Below are positions 25,606 to 33,756 of a stretch of DNA of 56,776 bases, piece after piece. The stretch is from Curtobacterium flaccumfaciens. Its GTDB lineage: Bacteria; Actinomycetota; Actinomycetes; Actinomycetales; Microbacteriaceae. Made by a program: the position numbers and the translations under genes. The stretch is taken from positions 1 through 56,776 of the forward strand of contig NZ_JABMCF010000026.1 in assembly GCF_013359815.1 (NCBI RefSeq). The letters are read 5' to 3'. The notes under the pieces are model-generated. The model saw nothing but the letters and a program-made list of their open reading frames with translations. It was not told the DNA's origin and made no database searches. Each line of letters opens with the position of its first letter. Within the stretch, counting starts at the first letter, position 1.

Positions 25606-25980
25606 TTAGTGGTCGACGAGGCGAGCGGACGCGGTGGCGTGGACGGGCATTGGGCCAACACCGAAACCGCCGAGGATCTTCGGCGAATAGGTCTGCTCAA
25701 CGGTGACGTACACCTGGTTGTTGATGATGCTGGCGCTGCCGCGGACGCCGACGGCGCTGATGTAGTTCTCCGCCGCGGTGACGGCGGCGTCGGGACTGAG
25801 GTTGAAAGCATCCCCGTTGACGGAGTTGCCGGTGGCGGCGTTGGTACCAGCGCGGGCGGCACCTTGCGCGATCGTGAGGGCTTGCTGCAAGGTCTGCGTC
25901 TTCCCGTCGCCGTCGACGACGGATCCGGCGACGATCATCATGGCGATGCAGAGGATCACCATCATCGGGATGAACTTCAT
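25606..25980 (-). CDS. TadE/G-like pseudopilin
   Basis: 124 residues with an N-terminal hydrophobic helix (FIPMMVILCIAMMIVAGSVV) followed by DGDGKTQTLQQALTIAQGAA, the typical TadE/G layout after which a beta-rich part follows (ASIINNQVYVTVEQTYSP). Minor pilin or pilus-assembly protein. Third in a row of such genes. Confidence 0.65.
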   Translation of the reverse strand: MKFIPMMVILCIAMMIVAGSVVDGDGKTQTLQQALTIAQGAARAGTNAATGNSVNGDAFNLSPDAAVTAAENYISAVGVRGSASIINNQVYVTVEQTYSPKILGGFGVGPMPVHATASARLVDH

Positions 25981-25984
25981 CTCG

Positions 25985-26428
25985 TCACCGCTCTCGGTAG
26001 GGGTCGACGGGGCTTGATGCGGTCTTCGTGATCGTCATCGAGCCTGGGATGAACGGGACGGAGAGGTCCGCGGTGTTGATGCGGCAGGTGATCGTCGCGG
26101 TGACGGTCCCGGTCTGACCAAGGCTGGTGCTGAGTCCGTTGCCGCCGATCGTGACGTCGAGCGAGGCGCAGTGGGCGTTGTCGCCGAGGGCGAGCTGCGC
26201 GGCCTCTGTGGCATGGGCGACGGCGTCAGTGCCTCTCGACATCGACGCGTCACGCGCTGCGGCGAAGGCAGCGGACTGGACGCTGTTGTCGGTGAGCCCG
26301 TACCGGCCGAGGAAGATCCCGAACGCGACGATCGGGACCATCGCGCCGATGATGATGATCGTCACCGGCGGCAGGTCTTCGACGTCGCCGCGTTCGTCGC
26401 GCAGGATGCGTCGGATGGTCCTCATCAT
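25985..26428 (-). CDS. TadE-like pseudopilin
   Basis: About 147 residues. RRILRDERGDVEDLPPVTII resembles the RGxxx leader end of TadE pilins, followed by the helix IIIIGAMVPIVAFGIFLGRY and a C-terminal beta region with two Cys. I take ATG 26428, which overlaps the upstream stop (ATGA), over the upstream ATG 26443. Confidence 0.7.
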   Translation of the reverse strand: MMRTIRRILRDERGDVEDLPPVTIIIIGAMVPIVAFGIFLGRYGLTDNSVQSAAFAAARDASMSRGTDAVAHATEAAQLALGDNAHCASLDVTIGGNGLSTSLGQTGTVTATITCRINTADLSVPFIPGSMTITKTASSPVDPYRER

Positions 26429-26826
26429 GGTGCTGGCACCCATCGCTCGACGGGTCCGGTAATGGTCCGGTGCACGGGCGGCAGCTGCACGCCGGGGATC
26501 ATCGACACGGCCTGGCCGGTGACATCCACGGTGACCGTGTCACCGTTGCGGTTGACGTCGACGCCGCTGCCCTGCAGGAACCCACCGGACTGTTGGAGCA
26601 CCTGACGTGCTGAGTAATGCCCGGCGCCGCTGGTGGATTCGTAGGCTCGAGCGTCGTTGTACGCAGCTACGGCCGCGTTCTGGGCGACGTTGGTAGCCTG
26701 GTACCAGAGCGCGAATTGCAGGGCCGCGAAGAGCACCAGGAAGATCGTGGGCGCGATGATCGCCGACGACGCGAAGCCACGTTCGTCGCTCCGCAGCCGT
26801 CGGGCGATCGCGATGATGCGCTGCAT
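26425..26826 (-). CDS. TadE-like pseudopilin
   Basis: 133 residues. The sequence RRLRSDERGFASSAIIAPTI then FLVLFAALQFALWYQATNVA is the classical TadE N-terminus (basic leader, RGxxxxE-like region, membrane helix). A small extracytoplasmic domain follows. It would be processed by the prepilin peptidase at 19672. Confidence 0.75.
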   Translation of the reverse strand: MQRIIAIARRLRSDERGFASSAIIAPTIFLVLFAALQFALWYQATNVAQNAAVAAYNDARAYESTSGAGHYSARQVLQQSGGFLQGSGVDVNRNGDTVTVDVTGQAVSMIPGVQLPPVHRTITGPVERWVPAP

Positions 26827-26868
26827 GGTCTCTCCCTTCCTGGTTACTCGTGTGGGTTCTGCGTTGGA

Positions 26869-27084
26869 TCAACCCGGGAGCTTGCCGATGTAGCCGTTCA
26901 CCCAGGCCGTGACGAGCGCGATGATCGAGAGCGCGAGAACAGCGCCGCCGACCATCCAGATGGCCTTCCACGGGCTGTCCTCGACGCCCGCCTCGGGGGT
27001 GGCGGTGAGCTTCCTCATGCGGTCGTTGAGCAGGCTCTGGAGCAGGACGATGCGCCGCAGGACGGCGGTACGGAGACGGTTCAT
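26869..27084 (-). CDS. small membrane protein, probable Flp-type pilin
   Basis: 71 residues. Basic N-terminus (RLRTAVLRRIVLLQSLLNDR) and one helix (AIWMVGGAVLALSIIALVTA) followed by WVNGYIGKLPG. The size, the position between TadC and TadE genes and the single helix fit the major Flp pilin or a short pilin-like partner. The canonical Glu after the leader is replaced or displaced, so the assignment is tentative. Confidence 0.55.
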   Translation of the reverse strand: MNRLRTAVLRRIVLLQSLLNDRMRKLTATPEAGVEDSPWKAIWMVGGAVLALSIIALVTAWVNGYIGKLPG

Positions 27085-27109
27085 GGTGGGTTCCTTTCGG
27101 TGTGCTGGG

Positions 27110-28003
27110 TCAGGAGGTGGTCGTGATGAGCTGGAGGACGGCGGGAGCCATCGTGATCAGGAGGATGGGGAACAGCGACACCGCGACAGGCCACCCCATG
27201 CTCGAGGTGACGCGCTCGGCGGCGTCCTTGTCGTCGGCTGCGACCTGTGCCCGGAGCTTGTTGCAGGCGGCGCGGAGTTGGCTTCGCAGGCCGACTCGCG
27301 CCTCGGCGAGTCGCATCATGCGGGCCATCTCGACCAGCGCGGGGACGTCGACGTCGTTGCCGAGTCGGGCCAGGGCGTCCCACTTCGACACTCGGCTGAG
27401 CTCGGCGACCTGGTACTCCCGACGAATGCGCTTGAACACCCAAGAGTCCGAGACGCTGGCGGCGGACTTGAGCGCGTTGTCGGCGTTGACCTCGCCCAAG
27501 AGCGCGACCGCCACGAGCTCGAGGTAGATGGTGACGAACCTCGTGAACTCACGCTGTGCTGCTCGGGCTTGGGCTCGCACGGCGGCGTCCGGGTAGGTCC
27601 ACATGACGGCTGCGGTGACGGGTGAGAGCAGCAGCGGGAGCGCGAAGAACCTGTGGAACAGGATCTGGTAGAGCAGCGGGATCACCAGGGGTGCGACGAA
27701 TCCGAAGATGGCGAACTGGAGCTTGTCACCGTAGAAGCGGGCGACGGACCGGTCGAGGAGGTCGAGCTGCTTCGTCGGCGCGGTCAGCCCGGGCACGTTC
27801 GGGAGGTGCTGGTGGAGCCAGCCCCCGGCCCGTTCAAACGCGGCTGCCTTCTTCGGGTCGCCGGTTGGGACGGTGTTGACGTCGCCGAGCCGGGCGAGGG
27901 CGTCGTCGACGCGGATCACTCGGGGCGCTCGGGTGAGGAGCACCATCGCGAGGCCGGTCCCGACGATCGCGCCGGGGACGAACGCGAGGAGTGCGGGGTT
28001 CAT
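27110..28003 (-). CDS. tadC: TadC-like pilus inner-membrane protein (T2SF)
   Basis: 297 residues. N-terminal helix (ALLAFVPGAIVGTGLAMVLL), central helices around FAIFGFVAPLVIPLLYQIL and LPLLLSPVTAAVMWTYPDAA, then the T2SF cytoplasmic helical region (VAVALLGEVNADNALKSAAS, LSRVSKWDALARLGNDVDVP) and a final helix (FPILLITMAPAVLQLI). Works with TadB as the inner-membrane platform of the pilus motor. Start overlaps the TadB stop. Confidence 0.8.
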   Translation of the reverse strand: MNPALLAFVPGAIVGTGLAMVLLTRAPRVIRVDDALARLGDVNTVPTGDPKKAAAFERAGGWLHQHLPNVPGLTAPTKQLDLLDRSVARFYGDKLQFAIFGFVAPLVIPLLYQILFHRFFALPLLLSPVTAAVMWTYPDAAVRAQARAAQREFTRFVTIYLELVAVALLGEVNADNALKSAASVSDSWVFKRIRREYQVAELSRVSKWDALARLGNDVDVPALVEMARMMRLAEARVGLRSQLRAACNKLRAQVAADDKDAAERVTSSMGWPVAVSLFPILLITMAPAVLQLITTTS

Positions 28004-28872
28004 CGACGCCCCTCCGATTCGGTGAGGATGATGCGGGGTTCCGGGCGGGTGCGGGTGAGGGACTTGGCCCAGACCAGCAACGCAACGAACCCAGCCAGGA
28101 TGATCGCCAAAATGACCTGCCCCAGGGGCGTCCGGTACATCGAGATCTGCTGGGTGTGGGAGAACAGCACGATGCCGACGAGCACAGCACCGATGATGAG
28201 TGTCATCGTGCGCATGGTGCGTCGGGGCTTGTCACGTTCGTTGTAGATCTCGATTCGCATGGTGGTCTGCACCGCGAGGTTGTCGGCGACGCCCTCGAGC
28301 GCCTTCGCGAGACCGCCGGAGCTGAACTCGGCGGCCTGGATGAGGTAGATGGTGACTTCGTCGACCCAGGGGCTGTCGAGCTCGTCGGCGAACGCACGCA
28401 GTGCTGCCGAGCTGGACCAAGAGCCGTTCATGCGTGCTGCGAGCCGGTCGACCGGGACGCGGATGATGGCGGGCGTGGAGGCGCGGGTGACGTCGATGAC
28501 CTCGCGGAGCGTGAACTCACCGGTCTCAGCGGTCGAGGCCAACGAACGTGTCCACGATTCGAGCGCGGAGAGGAGATCCCGTTCCCGGGTGTCCTGCTTA
28601 CCGAGGAGCAGCGGCAGACCGACGACCGCGGCGGGGACCACGACCACCAGCAGGATGATCCCCGAGATCGCGGACGTGATGACGCCAGCGACCAGGCCGA
28701 CGACGATGAGGTTCTTGGTTCGCCGCGACACCGCCTTCCAACGCTGCGCGAGCGTGGGTCCGGTCGGCTTCTTCGCGACCGGCTTCGGCGGAGCGGGCTG
28801 GAAGGCGCGGACGAGCAGGATGATGCCGGCGACGACCGCTGCGCCGGCGAGTGCTGCGAGGAGCGCCATCAT
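28000..28872 (-). CDS. tadB: TadB-like pilus inner-membrane protein (T2SF)
   Basis: 290 residues: helices at ALAGAAVVAGIILLVRAF, GLVAGVITSAISGIILLVVV and, near the end, MTLIIGAVLVGIVLFSHT plus VILAIILAGFVALLVWAK. The T2SF domain has ESWTRSLASTAETGEFTLRE and IYLIQAAEFSSGGLAKALEG. The ATG 28872 overlaps the CpaF stop by 4 bases. Partner of TadC. Confidence 0.82.
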   Translation of the reverse strand: MMALLAALAGAAVVAGIILLVRAFQPAPPKPVAKKPTGPTLAQRWKAVSRRTKNLIVVGLVAGVITSAISGIILLVVVVPAAVVGLPLLLGKQDTRERDLLSALESWTRSLASTAETGEFTLREVIDVTRASTPAIIRVPVDRLAARMNGSWSSSAALRAFADELDSPWVDEVTIYLIQAAEFSSGGLAKALEGVADNLAVQTTMRIEIYNERDKPRRTMRTMTLIIGAVLVGIVLFSHTQQISMYRTPLGQVILAIILAGFVALLVWAKSLTRTRPEPRIILTESEGRR

Positions 28873-30485
28873 TCCTCCCAGAGAATCTCGGGGTTGAGCC
28901 CGTTGCGGCGGAAGGTCTGCTCGAGCTCCGGCGAGGGGCGGTGCTTCTCGTAGGTCTCCCGGTCGTAGTTCCATTTGATCAGCGGGGACGCGATCGGGGT
29001 CTGGCCGTCGTCGCTCCCCGGACGCGGGATGACCTCGGCGATCTCGGAGACGATGCGGCGGCGGGTGCCGTCGCCGTTCGGGATGGTGTCGAGGTACACG
29101 ACGATCTGGATCGTGCGCAGGATCTGTCGCAACGGGACGATGTCGCTGCTGAGGCTCTGCTCGCTCATGAGCACGTCCGCGAAGCGGTGAAGGGCGTCGT
29201 TGGCGTTGCGGGCGTGGATGGTGGAGAGCGAGCCCTTGCCGGCGAGCATCGCCTTGATCGCGACCGGCCCTTCTGGGCCACGGATCTCGCCGAAGAGGAT
29301 GCGCTGGGCGGAGACGCGCAGCGCCTGGAGGAACGCGTCCTCAAGGCTGTAGGGGACGGCGAGGTCGCCGGTGCCCACGGCGGACGGCAGGTACTGCAGG
29401 TCGGTGACCTGCCGGTGCCGCTCGGGGTTCTTGCCGAGGTAGAGCTCGCGCTCGGTCTCGATCGTCGCGATCTTCTCGTCGGGGTCGACGGCGGACATCA
29501 GCGCGCGGAGGAAGGTCGTCTTGCCGGCTGCCGGGTACCCAGCGACGAGGATGCACTGGTTCGCTGCGACGGCTGCGCTGAGGATGCCGGCGCCGGGCTT
29601 GGGCAGTGACCCGAGCCGCACCATGCCGGGCAGGTCGATGTCGACGAGGTTGTGCTTGCGGAAGGTCAGATCGGGGGCGGTGGTGATCGCCGGGCCGGTC
29701 CCCGAGAACCGGACGCCGCCGATGTCGAGGTCGATGTGCCCATTGGGGCGAGCGAACACGCGTCCACGGGCGGCGGCGAGATCCGCGACCATGCGCAGCA
29801 GATCGTCGTTGTTCTCCGCCATCGGCCGGCGGCGCTCACGGCGGCCGTCAGTCTTGGTGACCATGACGTTGTCGTAGCCGACGACGGTGATGTCCTCAAC
29901 GTCGGGCTCGCGCAGGTACTGCTGGAACCGGCCGTACCGGAACGCGCTGTCGAACATGGCCTGGACGTGCCGTTCGATGCGGCCGCTGTCCCAGCCACGG
30001 TCCGGTCCGCGGTTGATGACTTCGTACTGCAGGTGCCGCTCGGTGCGGCGGCGCATCTCAGCGAGGGCGTCTTCCTCGAACTCCGTCTCCGGGCCGGCGG
30101 ACGCGATCGCGACGTCGAACTCGGCGCGGGATCGGGTGACCGAGTCGAGGAGGTTGAGCTCCTTGATGTGCTCGTCGACGAGCCGCCAGTCGACGTCGGT
30201 GGGGTGCTCGTCGTGGACCTCGACGACCTCGACGCGGGCGCGGTCGCGGCGCGGCACCGGAGCGGTCGTCTCGGCAGGGAGTTCGGGCTGTTCCGGAGAC
30301 GCTGGAACGGGGTCGACCAGGTGCAGGCGCGCACCGTTCGCGGCGGCGAATAGGTGCGCGCGACCGTCGGCTCGGGCCGTAGTGGGTTCGTCAGGGCTGC
30401 CGGGTGCGAGGTTGGTGTCAGCAGCGAGGTCGGCCAGGAAGGGCCGCTCGCTGATGCTGATCTGCGGGGTGCTGTCGTCGGCCAT
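28869..30485 (-). CDS. tadA: TadA/CpaF-type secretion ATPase
   Basis: 538 residues. The hexameric motor that drives pilus assembly. Walker A VAGYPAAGKTTFLRALM, Asp-box region ATIETERELYL, Walker B-like ILFGEIRGPEGPVAIKAM, and the His-box STIHARNANDALHRFADV are all present. The N-terminal ~120 residues are a variable, charged region. It overlaps the TadZ stop (TGATG). Confidence 0.9.
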   Translation of the reverse strand: MADDSTPQISISERPFLADLAADTNLAPGSPDEPTTARADGRAHLFAAANGARLHLVDPVPASPEQPELPAETTAPVPRRDRARVEVVEVHDEHPTDVDWRLVDEHIKELNLLDSVTRSRAEFDVAIASAGPETEFEEDALAEMRRRTERHLQYEVINRGPDRGWDSGRIERHVQAMFDSAFRYGRFQQYLREPDVEDITVVGYDNVMVTKTDGRRERRRPMAENNDDLLRMVADLAAARGRVFARPNGHIDLDIGGVRFSGTGPAITTAPDLTFRKHNLVDIDLPGMVRLGSLPKPGAGILSAAVAANQCILVAGYPAAGKTTFLRALMSAVDPDEKIATIETERELYLGKNPERHRQVTDLQYLPSAVGTGDLAVPYSLEDAFLQALRVSAQRILFGEIRGPEGPVAIKAMLAGKGSLSTIHARNANDALHRFADVLMSEQSLSSDIVPLRQILRTIQIVVYLDTIPNGDGTRRRIVSEIAEVIPRPGSDDGQTPIASPLIKWNYDRETYEKHRPSPELEQTFRRNGLNPEILWEE

Positions 30486-31321
30486 CAGCCCACCACCTTC
30501 CGGTCGAGATCTGCAGTTGTCTGTGCGTCGAGTTCGGCGACGGCGCGGCGGACCGCCTGACGGTAGGCGTTCCGCTGCGGCTTGGCATCAGGCCGGCCGA
30601 GCGAGAACACGGCGGCGCCGTCAGGGTCCCAGGGCAGCTCAGCGAGCACCGGGAGGACATTGCGACCGAAGTCGCCAGCGGGGATCGCTTCGTAGCGGGA
30701 CTCGGTCAGGACGAGTCGGTACTTCTCCGCGCGGCCCACGCCCTGCAGGCGCTCGGCGAAGTCCGGCAGCTCGGCTCGGCGGTAGATGCGGTTGAGGTCG
30801 ACCATCGTGCTCTCGGAGAAGATCGTGACGCGGTCCGCGCCGTCGAGCAGCGGCAGCCGGATGTCCTCGTGTGCGATGCGGCCGAGGTCCACGATCACGT
30901 CGATATTGGCTTCGCTGATGGCGCGGAAGAGGTTCGGGAACCGTGCCCACATGCGGCGGACACCATCGACGATGCTGAGCTTGTGGAAGCCTGGGACGAC
31001 CCACATCCGATGCCCGTTGGGCAGCGTGGGGATCGGTTGCGGCAGGGCGGGAAGGTCGTGGACGGCGATCGACAGGCCGCGCTCGGGAGTGATGAGGTCC
31101 TGCCAGGTGAGCACGTTCCGGGAGTAGGCGACTGCGACCTTGTCGAGGCCGCCGGCGCTGGGGTGCAGATTCGAGCGGAAGAAGCCCGTCATCGCCGAGG
31201 TCGCGTTGGCGGTTTCAGCTTCGAAGACGACGACCGGGCGGGGCCAATGCACCGCGAATGCGAACGCTGCGGTGGTGACGCCGGGTGAACCGGCGAGGGA
31301 GGCGAATGCGTGGACGGCCAT
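30485..31321 (-). CDS. TadZ/CpaE-like ParA-fold protein
   Basis: 278 residues. VHAFASLAGSPGVTTAAFAF is a degenerate P-loop of the MinD/ParA fold (the deviant Walker Lys is replaced), followed by VVVFEAETANATSAMTGFF and DVIVDLGRIAHEDIR. In Tad loci this protein places the pilus machine. Loss of the Lys suggests weak or no ATPase action, as in some TadZ proteins. Confidence 0.65.
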   Translation of the reverse strand: MAVHAFASLAGSPGVTTAAFAFAVHWPRPVVVFEAETANATSAMTGFFRSNLHPSAGGLDKVAVAYSRNVLTWQDLITPERGLSIAVHDLPALPQPIPTLPNGHRMWVVPGFHKLSIVDGVRRMWARFPNLFRAISEANIDVIVDLGRIAHEDIRLPLLDGADRVTIFSESTMVDLNRIYRRAELPDFAERLQGVGRAEKYRLVLTESRYEAIPAGDFGRNVLPVLAELPWDPDGAAVFSLGRPDAKPQRNAYRQAVRRAVAELDAQTTADLDRKVVG

Positions 31322-31322
31322 G

Positions 31323-31988
31323 TCAGTCCTCCGCTGCGGCGAGATAGACGGCGACCTGTCCGGCCGCGGCGCGGCTGGTGACGTCGGCGGCGTTCCGGGC
31401 GTTGATGTAGACGTCGACGACGGTGGTTCCAGACGCCTGGCTCGTACGTGAGGCAGACACGGTGCCCTGGACGGGCGCGGAGTTGCTCCTCGCGGCGGCG
31501 GCCCCGTCGGTTGCGGCGATCGGGACGATCTCTATGCGGTCCCCGGCGACCAGCTGCTGCGACGGCAGCTGTGCTGGCTTGAGGGAGAGCCCGACGAGGG
31601 CCTGCCCGTCAGGAACCGGGAGCGCGGATGCGACGGCGGAACGGGTGAGCAGACTGCCCTTTGGCAGGTCGACGGTGGCCACCTTGCCGATGAGGCTGCT
31701 GGAGTCCGCGGCTGCGACGCCGTCGGTGCGCTGGCCCGCGGCGACGTCGATGGTCGTCAGGTCGTCCTTGGTGATGGTGTCGCCGCGGTCGATGCTCTTC
31801 GCGATGACGAACACCTGCTGGGTGTGCGAGGACGTCGAGTAGATGAAGACGCTGGCGACACCGCCGACGATGATGAGCGCGGCCGCGCCGGCCGCGTACA
31901 CCCATGAGCGGCGGGTGCGCACGGGTGCGATTGCGCCGGCTTCACCCCGAACGGGGAGATCTCCGGCGGTTCCGGTCGCTGTAACCAC
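31323..31988 (-). CDS. SAF-domain protein, CpaB/RcpC-like
   Basis: 221 residues from GTG 31988, with GGAAGGA before it. One membrane helix (WVYAAGAAALIIVGGVASVF) and a SAF domain (QVFVIAKSIDRGDTITKDDL, LIGKVATVDLPKGSLLTRS) typical of CpaB/RcpC pilus-assembly proteins. It is the first gene of the Tad operon, 22 bp after promoter-like site 2. Confidence 0.75.
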   Translation of the reverse strand: MVTATGTAGDLPVRGEAGAIAPVRTRRSWVYAAGAAALIIVGGVASVFIYSTSSHTQQVFVIAKSIDRGDTITKDDLTTIDVAAGQRTDGVAAADSSSLIGKVATVDLPKGSLLTRSAVASALPVPDGQALVGLSLKPAQLPSQQLVAGDRIEIVPIAATDGAAAARSNSAPVQGTVSASRTSQASGTTVVDVYINARNAADVTSRAAAGQVAVYLAAAED

Positions 31989-32010
31989 GTGTCTGTCCTT
32001 CCGACGACTG

Positions 32011-32059
32011 CCTCTACCTATAGGAGGTGCATTCGGGAGGTGTAACCGGGACAAATCCG
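32011..32059 (-). promoter_or_regulatory. transfer-type promoter element, site 2 (Tad operon)
   Basis: Minus strand: GGATTTGTCCCGGT, 15 bases, CACCTCCTATAGGTAGAGG. Same order and spacing as sites 1, 3 and 4. It lies in the gap before the SAF gene and would drive the Tad operon from 31988 leftwards. Confidence 0.78.
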
Positions 32060-32173
32060 CCTGAACCGCGCCCCCGAGGTACCCCACGGCACCCGAAATT
32101 GCTGGGTGCAACGGTCAGTCTAGCTCGTGCAACAAAATGTGCAATAGCCGGAGGGGGCGGGGTGCTGAGAGCT

Positions 32174-32506
32174 TCAGTGGGTTCCGCGGATGCGGCTGCG
32201 GTACTCATCGAGTGCTGCGTCGAACGCCGATGCGTTGACGTACCAGCGCAGCGGTGGGGTCCCACCCTTCGGACCGTGCTGAAAGTCGGGGTCCGGACGC
32301 GGGTCGAGGATGTGCGCTTCGACCAGCGGGCGAATGTGCGCGTTGACGTTGCTGCGGCTGATACCGAGTTCCCGCATCAGGCCAGCCGCGGTGCAAAAGC
32401 CGTCTCGGAACGCGATCGCGAGGATGCGTGCGCGCATCTCGGAGAAGCCGATGGCCCGCGCGGCGGCGGTGCGCTCGTCGGCGCGCGCGTCGTGGTTCGG
32501 GGCCAT
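32174..32506 (-). CDS. winged-helix DNA-binding protein
   Basis: 110 residues (or 116 from ATG 32524). The HTH is FSEMRARILAIAFRDGFCTA, AGLMRELGISRSNVNAHIRP with a wing-like LVEAHILDPRPDPDFQHGPK. It lies between the conjugation operon and the Tad operon and may regulate either. The start is uncertain as neither ATG has a strong ribosome site. Confidence 0.65.
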   Translation of the reverse strand: MAPNHDARADERTAAARAIGFSEMRARILAIAFRDGFCTAAGLMRELGISRSNVNAHIRPLVEAHILDPRPDPDFQHGPKGGTPPLRWYVNASAFDAALDEYRSRIRGTH

Positions 32507-32589
32507 GGGGTTATTGTTCCGCATCCGGCGGCGTTGCCCAGGAGTGAGCCGGTTCCCGCGCCCCTTTCGTCCGCGGCGGCGGCCTGCAC

Positions 32590-33756
32590 TCACCACGTTC
32601 CGTCGCCGATCGCGTTGACGCGCCAAAAGGTGGGGCCGGTGCCGCCGATGGTGAACTGGTAGCTCTTCGCATGGGTGAGCTTGCGGCCCCAGTCGGGCGA
32701 GTGGATGAGTCCGCCTTTGCCGTCGTAGATCCCGATATGGTGCCCGACCCACGCGACCAGATCGCCGGCCTGCGCCTTCGATGCTGGGATCTGGTGCGCC
32801 TGAGCGAGCTGGCCAGAAACGACGGTGCTGGGGAGATCGACGTCGAGCACCTGGTGGTACATGTAGTACACGAATCCGGTGCAGCACCAGCCGGCCGTGG
32901 GGCTGCCGGCGGAACCGCATGCACCTGAGTACGGCACCTTGCCGACGTACTGCTCGGCGTACGCGACCATGTCGGCGCCGGTCTTGCCGTTCGGTGAGGA
33001 CCAGGACGCGTTCTCTGTGTCGCTGCCTTTCCCGCCGCTGCCGCCGCCGTTGCTGCCGCCGCCGCTCGAACAGCCGCCACCGTTGCTGATGGTCTGGGAG
33101 GCGGTGTCGGCGGTGACGTTGACGCCTCGCTCGGTCATGAGGGACGCAGCCGAGCTCTCCCACTTCGCGTACGCCTTCGGGAACCCGGAGATCTGGACCG
33201 CTTGGGCGGCGTCGTTGAGGCTGAGATCCTGCCAGTTCGCGACGTCGAGCAGGCCCTTCGGGGTGCCTCGGTTGGGGCCGAGGGGGCCGCCGTAGAACGC
33301 CTTCGCTTCGTAGGTAGGGTCCTGCCGCTCCTCGAGCGAGCCCCAGTTGGCGCGCTGCTGGAAGATCCCGACGGAGTCCCGGTCGCCATGGTCGAGGTTG
33401 CGCAGACCGGACTCCTGCAGCGCCGTCATCAGAGCGACCTGGACACCCCGGGAGGGCACGTTGAGGCCACGGCCGACGGCGATGATCGTGCCAGCGTTGG
33501 CTCGCTGTTCGCGGGTGAAGCTCAGCGTCTTGCCGTTGCCGGCGTCGACGGTGGTGGTGTCGGAGGCGGTGGTGTCGGAGGCGGTGGTGCCGGATGCGGT
33601 GCGCCCGCCCCCGCCGAGTGGGGAGCAATTCAGCGCCGCCGGGGAGCCGGAGAGCAGCTGCATCGATGACAGGAACACTCCGGCGATGCCAACGACCGGG
33701 ATGAGGATTACCACGACGCAACCGGCGATGATCGCGATGACCGTCTTGTTGCTCAT
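32590..33756 (-). CDS. peptidoglycan hydrolase of the conjugation system (lysozyme-like + NlpC/P60)
   Basis: 388 residues. N-terminal membrane anchor (AIIAGCVVVILIPVVGIAGV), then a lysozyme-like region (ALMTALQESGLRNLDHGDRD, SVGIFQQR), a Gly/Ser linker, and a C-terminal NlpC/P60 domain with the catalytic Cys in AGWCCTGFVYYMYHQVL and His in HHIGIYDGKGGLIHSP. It opens the wall for the transfer channel, the role of VirB1/Orf14-type proteins. Start overlaps the stop of the VirB6-like gene. Confidence 0.82.
   Translation of the reverse strand: MSNKTVIAIIAGCVVVILIPVVGIAGVFLSSMQLLSGSPAALNCSPLGGGGRTASGTTASDTTASDTTTVDAGNGKTLSFTREQRANAGTIIAVGRGLNVPSRGVQVALMTALQESGLRNLDHGDRDSVGIFQQRANWGSLEERQDPTYEAKAFYGGPLGPNRGTPKGLLDVANWQDLSLNDAAQAVQISGFPKAYAKWESSAASLMTERGVNVTADTASQTISNGGGCSSGGGSNGGGSGGKGSDTENASWSSPNGKTGADMVAYAEQYVGKVPYSGACGSAGSPTAGWCCTGFVYYMYHQVLDVDLPSTVVSGQLAQAHQIPASKAQAGDLVAWVGHHIGIYDGKGGLIHSPDWGRKLTHAKSYQFTIGGTGPTFWRVNAIGDGTW

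Noticed and set aside
32100..32150. Three GTGCAA copies near 32105-32145 as operator
   Set aside because: Short, uneven spacing and not linked to a start codon; kept out as chance.
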